From CAUTNH01 sp963540225 (GTDB lineage Bacteria; Bacillota_I; Bacilli_A; Acholeplasmatales; Acholeplasmataceae): a stretch of 12,237 bases of DNA. The notes beneath the pieces are model-generated. The model was not told the DNA's origin and made no database searches. It worked only from the letters and a program-made list of their open reading frames with translations. This document shows positions 6,575 to 12,237 of the stretch, piece by piece. The position numbers and the translations under genes were made by a program. Location: positions 1 to 12,237 of the forward strand of contig CAUTNH010000026.1 in the NCBI GenBank assembly GCA_963540225.1, in the 5' to 3' direction. Each line of letters begins with the position of its first letter. Within the stretch, counting starts at the first letter, position 1.

Positions 6575-8221
6575 GTGAAAATAGCAATTGTTGGAGCAAC
6601 AGCAGCGGGTTTAAATGTAGCTAGTAAACTGCGTCGATTAGATGAAAACTTGGAAATTAAAATCTTTGAAAAAGATAGTTTTTTTGCAAGCAGTAAATGC
6701 TGTATTCCTTATTATCTTTCAGGAAATACTGAATTTGAAAACTTAACTGAGATATCTCTTAATGAGGTATCAGATTGGTATAATATAGATGTTTTACTTA
6801 ACTGTGAAGTTAAAAAAATAATAGAAAAAGAGCATAAAATAGAATATTTAGACAAAAAAACAAATGATGTTAAAACTTATAATTATGATAAATTAGTTTT
6901 AGCAACCGGAACTATTCCTAATATATTAAAATGTGAAAATATTGAAAAGGTAAAAAATATTTACCAAATATCAAATATAACAGATGCTAAACTAATAGCA
7001 GAACAGCTTCAAATAAAAAGAAAAATACTAGTTGTAGGTGGCGGAGTAATTGGCCTTGAGGTAGTTGATGCACTGGTTGAGAAAGAGCATCGTGTAAGTT
7101 TAGTTGATGCAAGCAGTTATATACCTACAATAATTGATTTTGATATGGCTTATTATGTTGAAGAAATACTTGATAGTGCTGGTGTTTTAACTTATTTAAA
7201 AAGGAAAGTTGCAAAATTTTCAAATGATGGTAAAAAGGCATTTCTAGATAATGGAAATGAAATTTCATTTGATCTTTTAATTTATGCAATAGGCGCAAAG
7301 CCCGATACAAAGCTTTTATCTGGGACTAAAATTAAAATTGGTAAAACAGGCGGAATACTTGTTAATAATAAATTTGAAACAACATCAAAAGATATATATG
7401 CAATAGGTGATGTTTGTGAGGATATAAATTTTATTACAAGAAAAAAAGGAATTACATCAAACGCCCTTGTTGCAAGTAAAAATGCTAGAAAACTTGCTAA
7501 AATTATTTTAGGATATCCTGAAAAAAATATGGGATATTTAAAAACTGGAATAATGAAGCTTAGAAAATTCGAAATTGCTTGGTGTGGGTTAGGTGAAAAA
7601 GAACTTTCAGACAGTAAAATAAAATTTGAAACTATAAGATTACATCTGCCAAGTATTACAAGTTGCTATAAAAACATTAGCGATCTTAAAATAAAAGTTT
7701 TATTTTCTAAGAAAAGTAAAAAAATATATGGTGCACAAGTAATTGGTGAAAGTGGCGCTGATAAGTTTATTGATATTATTTCAACTTTGATAAAACTTAA
7801 TAATAATATTTTAAAACTAAAAGAACTTGAAATATCATATGCACCTCCATATAACATAGTTAAACCTGCTATATTAAAAGTTGGATATATTGCAGAAGGA
7901 ATTATTAGCGGTATGTCAAGTAGATATTTTATAAAATATAACGAAAAAATAGATGATATAAAAAATGTTTTAGATGTTCGTGATGAAATTGAACTAAGAG
8001 GATTTGAAATTCCTAATTCTATAAATATACCGCTTTCAAGTTTAAGAAGTAATTTGGATAAACTAAAAAATAAAGAATGTCTTAACATTTTATGCAAGGC
8101 TGGAAAAAGGGCATATATTGCCGAACAAATCTTAAGATACAATAATATCTCATCTAAAATAATAGATGGTGGCGAGATAAGCCTTAAGGCTTTAAAAAAT
8201 AAAAAATGTAAAGGAGAATAA
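6575..8221 (+). CDS. CoA-disulfide reductase-type flavoprotein with C-terminal rhodanese domain
   Basis: This is a pyridine nucleotide-disulfide oxidoreductase of the single-active-cysteine CoA-disulfide reductase family, probably using NAD(P)H to reduce CoA disulfide or persulfide. The 548 residues contain an FAD-binding GATAAG at 7-12, active-site KCCIPYY at 41-47, NAD(P)-binding VGGGVIGLE at 154-162, the FAD motif YAIGDV at 275-280, and a dimerisation domain with YAPPYNIVKPAI at 422-433. From about 462 a rhodanese domain follows, with LDVRDEIE at 466-473 and the catalytic loop CKAGKR with C507. Aligned with the family C-x-[LI]-P, C42 is the redox Cys; an unusual second Cys (C43) follows it. 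The GTG start puts the first FAD strand at residue 2, so there is no room for error; AGAGGT lies ten bases upstream. The CoADR-Rhd fusion is known in Bacillus and other Bacillota. Its exact substrate (CoA disulfide, CoA persulfide or polysulfide) cannot be told from sequence. Confidence 0.92.
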   Translation: MKIAIVGATAAGLNVASKLRRLDENLEIKIFEKDSFFASSKCCIPYYLSGNTEFENLTEISLNEVSDWYNIDVLLNCEVKKIIEKEHKIEYLDKKTNDVKTYNYDKLVLATGTIPNILKCENIEKVKNIYQISNITDAKLIAEQLQIKRKILVVGGGVIGLEVVDALVEKEHRVSLVDASSYIPTIIDFDMAYYVEEILDSAGVLTYLKRKVAKFSNDGKKAFLDNGNEISFDLLIYAIGAKPDTKLLSGTKIKIGKTGGILVNNKFETTSKDIYAIGDVCEDINFITRKKGITSNALVASKNARKLAKIILGYPEKNMGYLKTGIMKLRKFEIAWCGLGEKELSDSKIKFETIRLHLPSITSCYKNISDLKIKVLFSKKSKKIYGAQVIGESGADKFIDIISTLIKLNNNILKLKELEISYAPPYNIVKPAILKVGYIAEGIISGMSSRYFIKYNEKIDDIKNVLDVRDEIELRGFEIPNSINIPLSSLRSNLDKLKNKECLNILCKAGKRAYIAEQILRYNNISSKIIDGGEISLKALKNKKCKGE

Positions 8222-8226
8222 AAATT

Positions 8227-9342
8227 ATGATATTCGGAAGTTCAGATAATTTTAATAAACAAAAACCAATTATAAAAGTAATCGGTGTTGGCGGTGGTGG
8301 TGGTAATGCCGTTGATAGAATGGTTGAAAATGGCGTCCGTGGAGTAATTTTTATGGCTGCAAATACTGACGCTCAAGATCTTCAAACATCCCTTGCCGAG
8401 ATAAGAATTCAACTTGGTAAAAAACTTACTCGTGGTCTTGGAGCAGGACAAAAACCAGAAGTCGGAAGAGAGGCCGCATTAGAGTCAGAAGAAGAGCTAA
8501 AAATGGCTATTAAAGGCTCAGATATGGTTTTTATAACTTGTGGTATGGGTGGTGGAACTGGAACAGGTGCTGCACCTGTAATTGCAAGAATTGCAAAAGA
8601 GCTAGGCTGTCTTACTGTTGCAGTTGTTACTAAACCTTTCCAACTTGAAGGCGATTGGAGAATGCGAAATGCATTAGAGGGTATTGATGAGATAAAAAAA
8701 TATGTCGATACTCTTATTGTAATTCCTAATGATCGCTTAATTGATATCTCAGATCAGAGCACAACACTTCTTGCGGCATTTAGAGAAGCTGATAATGTTT
8801 TAAGACAAGGTGTTCAGGGTATTGCTGAAATAATTGCACTTCCTGGAATTATAAATGTTGATTTTGCAGACGTTAGAACTGCAATGGAAAATAAAGGAAC
8901 TGCACTTATGGGAATTGGTATTGCAAGCGGAGAAAATCGTGCAATACAGGCAACAAGAAATGCTATTTCATCAAGACTTTTAGAAGTTTCACTTGAAGGT
9001 GCTGAGGATGCTATTGTTAATATTTCAGCAAATGAAGAGCTAGGTATGTTTGAATATCAAAATGTTTTATCAGAAATTAGAAATAATACTTCAAGAAATA
9101 TAAACATAATTGCAGGAACAACAATAAATACGGATTTACACGATGAAATTATTGTAACAATTATTGCAACAGGCGTAGAGCTTAAAACAAGAAAAAATGA
9201 TGCTGATATGCTTGCAGATGATGTTATAAGAAGAATGAACCAAAGAGTTAATATGCAACCTGAAAATAGTAAAATGGAGCAAGATGAAAGAAAAGATAAT
9301 ATAAGAAGCAAAACTCTTCCATCGTGGCTTAGAAAAAAATAA
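8227..9342 (+). CDS. ftsZ: Cell division protein FtsZ
   Basis: FtsZ is the tubulin-like GTPase that polymerises into the Z ring at midcell. The 371 residues include the N-terminal GVGGGGGNAVDRM at 20-32, the tubulin signature GGGTGTGAAP at 108-117, and T7 loop NVDFADVRTAM at 210-220, where D212 and D215 are the residues that complete the GTPase site of the neighbouring subunit. A short charged linker (about 322-361) leads to the C-terminal peptide TLPSWLRKK at 363-371, which matches the family's IPxFLRxR-type partner-binding tail. Residues 141-145 read EGDWR instead of the usual EGxKR/EGRKR; the nucleotide-contacting Glu and Arg are kept. AAAGGAG at 8210-8216, inside the end of the upstream gene, is the Shine-Dalgarno. 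Its TAA shares one base with the ychF ATG. No ftsA is next to it in this window. Confidence 0.98.
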   Translation: MIFGSSDNFNKQKPIIKVIGVGGGGGNAVDRMVENGVRGVIFMAANTDAQDLQTSLAEIRIQLGKKLTRGLGAGQKPEVGREAALESEEELKMAIKGSDMVFITCGMGGGTGTGAAPVIARIAKELGCLTVAVVTKPFQLEGDWRMRNALEGIDEIKKYVDTLIVIPNDRLIDISDQSTTLLAAFREADNVLRQGVQGIAEIIALPGIINVDFADVRTAMENKGTALMGIGIASGENRAIQATRNAISSRLLEVSLEGAEDAIVNISANEELGMFEYQNVLSEIRNNTSRNINIIAGTTINTDLHDEIIVTIIATGVELKTRKNDADMLADDVIRRMNQRVNMQPENSKMEQDERKDNIRSKTLPSWLRKK

Positions 9343-10439
9343 TGTTAAAGGCTGGTATTATAGGTCTTCCAAATGTTGGGAAATCATCTTTGTTTAATAC
9401 TTTAACTAATTCAAATGCTTTAAGTGCAAATTATCCATTTGCAACAATTGAGCCAAATGTTGGAGTTGTATATCTTAAAGATGAAAGACTAGATTATCTT
9501 AAAAATTTATACAATCCTAAAAGTGTAGTTCCTACAAGCTTTGAATTTATAGATATTGCAGGTCTTGTGAAAGGCGCATCAAAAGGTGAAGGACTTGGAA
9601 ATCAGTTTCTTGCGCAAATTAGAGAAGTTGATGCTATTTGTGAGGTTATAAGGGTTTTTGAAGATGATAACATAACTCATTTAAACGGAAAAGTTGACCC
9701 AATCTCAGATATGCAAACGATAAAACTAGAACTTGGATTTAGTGATCTTGAAATAATTGAAAAAAGATTGCCTAAACTTGAAAAAAAAGCCAAAGCAGGC
9801 GATGAAGAAAGTAAAAAAGAGGCTATGCTTTTAGAAGTTATAAAAGATGCAATCTTAAATGAGAAAAATATAAAAATTGAAGATTTTAAAAAAGAAGATA
9901 GAAAAATTATTAAAGGTTATAATTTTTTAATTTTAAAACCAATAATATATTTGCTTAATTTATCTGAGATGCAAATTGAAAACTATGAAAATAATGATAA
10001 GATAAAAGAGCTTATTAAAATAATAAAAGATGAAAAAAATGACTATGTAGCAATTTGCGTAAAACTAGAACAAGATTTACTAAAATTATCAGATAGTGAA
10101 AAGGATGAGTTTAAAAGTTTATATAATATAAAGGATTCTGCCTTAAATATTTTAATTAAGAAAACATATGATTTACTAGGTCTTGAAACGTTTTTTACCT
10201 CTGGTAAGGATGAATGTAGAGCGTGGACTTATAAAAAAGGAATGTTAGCTCCTGATTGTGCTGGTATAATTCATACAGATTTTAAAAAAGGTTTTATTAT
10301 GGCAGAGGTTTTATCATATGATGATTTAGTTAAATTTTTAAATTATGAAAAAGCAAAATTAAATGGTAAGGTAAGACTTGAAGGAAAAAACTACCAAGTT
10401 TGTGATGGAGATATAATTTTGTTTAGATTTAATGTTTAG
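9342..10439 (+). CDS. ychF: Redox-regulated ATPase/GTPase YchF (OLA1 family)
   Basis: YchF is an Obg-family P-loop protein that hydrolyses ATP and associates with ribosomes; it has been linked to stress responses. The 365 residues carry G1 GLPNVGKS at 8-15, NYPFATIEPNVGVV at 30-43, G3 DIAGLVKGASKGEGLGNQFL at 71-90, and the conserved His (H113) in ITHLNGKVDP. NLSE at 206-209 stands at the G4 position in place of NKxD, the change that goes with ATP preference in this family. A coiled-coil arm (about 130-185) and a C-terminal TGS-type domain (about 280-365) follow, the latter with TSGKDECRAWT and CDGDIILFRFN. Start and stop are firm: the ATG overlaps the ftsZ TAA by one base with no strong Shine-Dalgarno, which implies coupling. 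The TAG overlaps the sepF Shine-Dalgarno. Length is normal for the family. Confidence 0.97.
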   Translation: MLKAGIIGLPNVGKSSLFNTLTNSNALSANYPFATIEPNVGVVYLKDERLDYLKNLYNPKSVVPTSFEFIDIAGLVKGASKGEGLGNQFLAQIREVDAICEVIRVFEDDNITHLNGKVDPISDMQTIKLELGFSDLEIIEKRLPKLEKKAKAGDEESKKEAMLLEVIKDAILNEKNIKIEDFKKEDRKIIKGYNFLILKPIIYLLNLSEMQIENYENNDKIKELIKIIKDEKNDYVAICVKLEQDLLKLSDSEKDEFKSLYNIKDSALNILIKKTYDLLGLETFFTSGKDECRAWTYKKGMLAPDCAGIIHTDFKKGFIMAEVLSYDDLVKFLNYEKAKLNGKVRLEGKNYQVCDGDIILFRFNV

Positions 10440-10443
10440 GAGA
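10438..10443 (+). promoter_or_regulatory. Shine-Dalgarno deciding the sepF start
   Basis: AGGAGA is six bases before the ATG at 10450 and overlaps the ychF TAG. It selects this ATG over an in-frame ATG at 10432, which would lie upstream of the site and add six residues (MFRRDK). Confidence 0.88.
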
Positions 10444-10449
10444 GATAAA

Positions 10450-10791
10450 ATGGGATTATTTTCAAAAAATAAGAAAGTTGCAACATATGAACCACCTAAA
10501 AGAACTAAGGTTTCTTTTATTCAACTTAGAAATTCATCTGATGAGGAACTTACAAAACTTGCAAGAGAGATTATAATGGGAATACCTCTAATTATAAATT
10601 TTACAAAACTTGAAATAGATGATGCTAATAAAGCAATTGCTTTTTTATCAGGAGTTGTTTTTGCAATTGATGGTGTAATTTTACAATTTGATGATCAAAA
10701 AGGAATTATGTTTGCAGATTCAAGAGTTTATGATGATGGTTCGGTTAAGGATTTAATTGCTGAAATTCAAGGAGAGAGTGAAGTTGCCTAA
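10450..10791 (+). CDS. sepF: SepF-like cell division protein (short form)
   Basis: SepF is a membrane-binding protein that attaches FtsZ polymers to the membrane and shapes the septum in Gram-positive bacteria. This 113-residue protein has the SepF core at about 20-107. The segment IIMGIPLIINFTKLEIDDAN (41-60) corresponds to the family's strand-helix with Asp-Ala-X-(R/K), and FLSGVVFAIDG (65-75) matches the highly conserved FLSG-x-x-(Y/F)-A-I-x-G core. The N-terminus MGLFSKNKK is short with a basic patch, and could be the membrane-targeting helix. Compared with Bacillus SepF (about 150 residues) the linker between the two is much shorter. Location three genes downstream of CoADR and two after ftsZ agrees with a division role. 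The stop lies inside the start of ileS. Assignment rests on the core motif and context. Confidence 0.85.
   Translation: MGLFSKNKKVATYEPPKRTKVSFIQLRNSSDEELTKLAREIIMGIPLIINFTKLEIDDANKAIAFLSGVVFAIDGVILQFDDQKGIMFADSRVYDDGSVKDLIAEIQGESEVA
10769..10776 (+). promoter_or_regulatory. Shine-Dalgarno inside sepF deciding the ileS start
   Basis: AAGGAGAG lies in the 3' end of sepF. From the GGAG core there are about nine bases to a TTG at 10784 but only three to an in-frame GTG at 10778. Spacing therefore favours the TTG, although the GTG cannot be excluded. Confidence 0.65.
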
Positions 10792-12237
10792 AGATTATAA
10801 AGATAGCCTACTTTTACCTAAAACAGAATTTAAAATGCGTGGTAATCTTGGTGAGACTGAAAAAATAAGACAGTCAAAGTGGGAAGATATAAAATTATAT
10901 AAAAATCGTCTTTTAAAGAATAAGGATAATAACCCTTTTTATCTTCATGATGGTCCACCTTATGCAAATGGTAATATTCATGCAGGACATGCTCTTAATA
11001 AGATATTAAAAGATTTTATTATTCGTTATAAAAATATGAATGGTTTTTATGCCCCATATCGTCCAGGATGGGATACTCATGGTCTTCCTATTGAAACAGA
11101 GTTAAAAAAAAGAAAAATAACTCCTCAAAATATGAAAAAAGAGGATTTTTTAAATGAATGTAAAAATTATGCTCTTGAACAAGTTCAAAAGCAAAAAGAG
11201 CAATTTAAGCGTCTTGGAGTATTAGGTGAATTTGATATGCCATATCTTACACTAGATCCAAAATATGAGGGAAAAGAAATAGAAGTATTTGCAAAACTTG
11301 TTGAAATGGGACTTATTTATCGTGGTTTAAAACCTGTTTATTGGTCTTATTCTAACCAAACTGCTCTTGCAGAAGCTGAGATAGTTTATGAAAATGTAGA
11401 TACTGATTCTATATTTGTTAAATTTTTAATAAAAGATAATAAAAATATAAAAGATTTAGAAAATGCATATCTTGTAATTTGGACAACTACTCCATGGACT
11501 TTACCGGCTGATCTTGCTGTTTGCGCAAATAAAGATATCACATACTCTTTGTATGATACAAGTTTAGGAAAACTTTTAGTATCTAAAAATTTAAAGGATA
11601 AGTTATTTGAAAAGTTTAATCTTGATAAAAGTGCTCATATAAAAGATTTTAAAGGTAGTGAGATTGAAAAAATAACATATATTCATCCTTTATATAGTGA
11701 TAAAATATGTCCTGTTATTTTAGGAGATCATGTATCTGATAGCGATGGAACAGGACTTGTTCACACAGCGCCAGGCCATGGTGTGGATGATTATATTGTT
11801 GGAGTTAAAAATGGTATTGAAATATTTTCACCAATCGATTCTAATGGATATTTAACTGATGAGGCAAGAGAATTTAAAGGCTTATTTTATGGAGATGCTA
11901 ATAAAAAAATAATTGAATATTTAGAAAAAGAAAAAACTCTTATTAAAATTAGTAAAATAAATCACGCCTATCCACATGATTGGAGAAGTCATAAACCAAT
12001 TATTTTTAGAGCAACACCACAATGGTTTTGTAATATTAGCGGTGTGCTAGATAAAATAAAAAATGCAATAGATGATGTTAAATTTGTTCCTGAATGGGGT
12101 AAAAATAGATTAAAATCTATGATGGAAAACAGGACTGATTGGTGTATAAGTAGACAAAGAAGCTGGGGAGTGCCAATTCCTATTTTATATGATAAAAATG
12201 ACAATCCTATTTTAGATAAAGATGTAATCTTAGAAAT
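10784..12237 (+). CDS. ileS: Isoleucyl-tRNA synthetase, 5' part (3' end outside window)
   Basis: IleS charges tRNA-Ile and edits mischarged valine. The open frame runs to the right edge, giving about 484 of an expected 900 or so residues. From the TTG start the protein opens PKDYKDSLLLPKTEFKMRG, a close match to the Bacillus and Staphylococcus N-termini. The class I HIGH motif is HAGH at 66-69 within YANGNIHAGH. GWDTHGLPIE is at 95-104, YWSYSNQTALAEAEI at 186-200, and the CP1 editing domain shows TTTPWTLPAD at 234-243 and GTGLVHTAPGHG at 322-333. TDWCISRQRSWGVPIP at 451-466 returns to the catalytic domain. KMSKS is beyond the window. The start overlaps sepF by 8 bases; an alternative GTG lies six bases earlier. 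No T-box leader can fit here, so regulation must come from the upstream promoter or be absent. Confidence 0.96.
   Translation, partial: MPKDYKDSLLLPKTEFKMRGNLGETEKIRQSKWEDIKLYKNRLLKNKDNNPFYLHDGPPYANGNIHAGHALNKILKDFIIRYKNMNGFYAPYRPGWDTHGLPIETELKKRKITPQNMKKEDFLNECKNYALEQVQKQKEQFKRLGVLGEFDMPYLTLDPKYEGKEIEVFAKLVEMGLIYRGLKPVYWSYSNQTALAEAEIVYENVDTDSIFVKFLIKDNKNIKDLENAYLVIWTTTPWTLPADLAVCANKDITYSLYDTSLGKLLVSKNLKDKLFEKFNLDKSAHIKDFKGSEIEKITYIHPLYSDKICPVILGDHVSDSDGTGLVHTAPGHGVDDYIVGVKNGIEIFSPIDSNGYLTDEAREFKGLFYGDANKKIIEYLEKEKTLIKISKINHAYPHDWRSHKPIIFRATPQWFCNISGVLDKIKNAIDDVKFVPEWGKNRLKSMMENRTDWCISRQRSWGVPIPILYDKNDNPILDKDVILE

Noticed and set aside
7666..8142. Minus-strand open frame of 158 codons
   Set aside because: It lies wholly opposite the conserved C-terminal part of the reductase, including the rhodanese domain. 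Its product is low-complexity (Ser/Leu/Ile/Phe), as expected from the reverse strand of AT-rich coding DNA, and it has no convincing ribosome binding context.
10262..10270. TGGTATAAT extended -10 match inside ychF, about 180 bases ahead of sepF, as an internal promoter
   Set aside because: It encodes an in-frame Gly-Ile-Ile stretch of the conserved C-terminal domain and has no recognisable -35. It stays possible, but the sequence alone does not support it.

Overview
The window is a strongly AT-rich, almost gap-free stretch of bacterial chromosome. All ten genes lie on the + strand. Gene content (rsgA-rpe pair, sepF, AsnA-type asparagine synthetase, a phosphoglycerate mutase with the 2,3-bisphosphoglycerate-dependent signature, a lipoprotein, good Shine-Dalgarno sequences, extended -10 promoters) points to a low-GC Gram-positive lineage: a reduced-genome member of the Bacilli/Mollicutes side of Bacillota. 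An uncultured gut-type Bacilli or Acholeplasma-like organism would fit, but the genus cannot be read from this sequence. It uses the standard code: tryptophans are TGG, and TGA ends asnA, gpmA and the lipoprotein gene. That argues against the Mycoplasma/Spiroplasma code.

Layout. (1) Positions 1-2125 hold the 3' part of rlmN (23S rRNA/tRNA A2503/A37 methylation), rsgA (30S maturation GTPase) and rpe (ribulose-phosphate 3-epimerase), packed with a 20-nt overlap and a zero-gap junction. (2) Positions 2126-2204 are a short spacer with an extended -10 promoter. (3) Positions 2205-6457 hold asnA, gpmA and a large orphan lipoprotein gene of 868 codons. They look like one transcription unit, closed by a clear intrinsic terminator at 6465-6498. 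(4) A second promoter region (about 6504-6534) precedes a flavin disulfide reductase with a C-terminal rhodanese domain (CoA-disulfide reductase type). It is followed without any real gap by ftsZ, ychF, sepF and the 5' two-fifths or so of ileS, which runs off the window.

How the genes fit together. Most are core housekeeping genes in compacted versions of Bacillota neighbourhoods. rlmN-rsgA-rpe is the Bacillus order with the Ser/Thr phosphatase/kinase pair prpC-prkC absent. ftsZ-ychF-sepF-ileS is a shortened division-cluster tail in which sepF abuts ileS, with no ylmG, ylmH or divIVA between them. FtsZ keeps a C-terminal peptide of the kind bound by partners such as SepF, so the Z-ring polymer and a likely membrane anchor are co-encoded here.

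The least explained object is the lipoprotein. It is translationally coupled to gpmA, has a single Cys (the lipid-attachment Cys), contains no Trp, and carries three degenerate beta-type repeats in its N-terminal third. I saw no mobile element, CRISPR array, tRNA or rRNA. No gene-free stretch exceeds about 120 bases.
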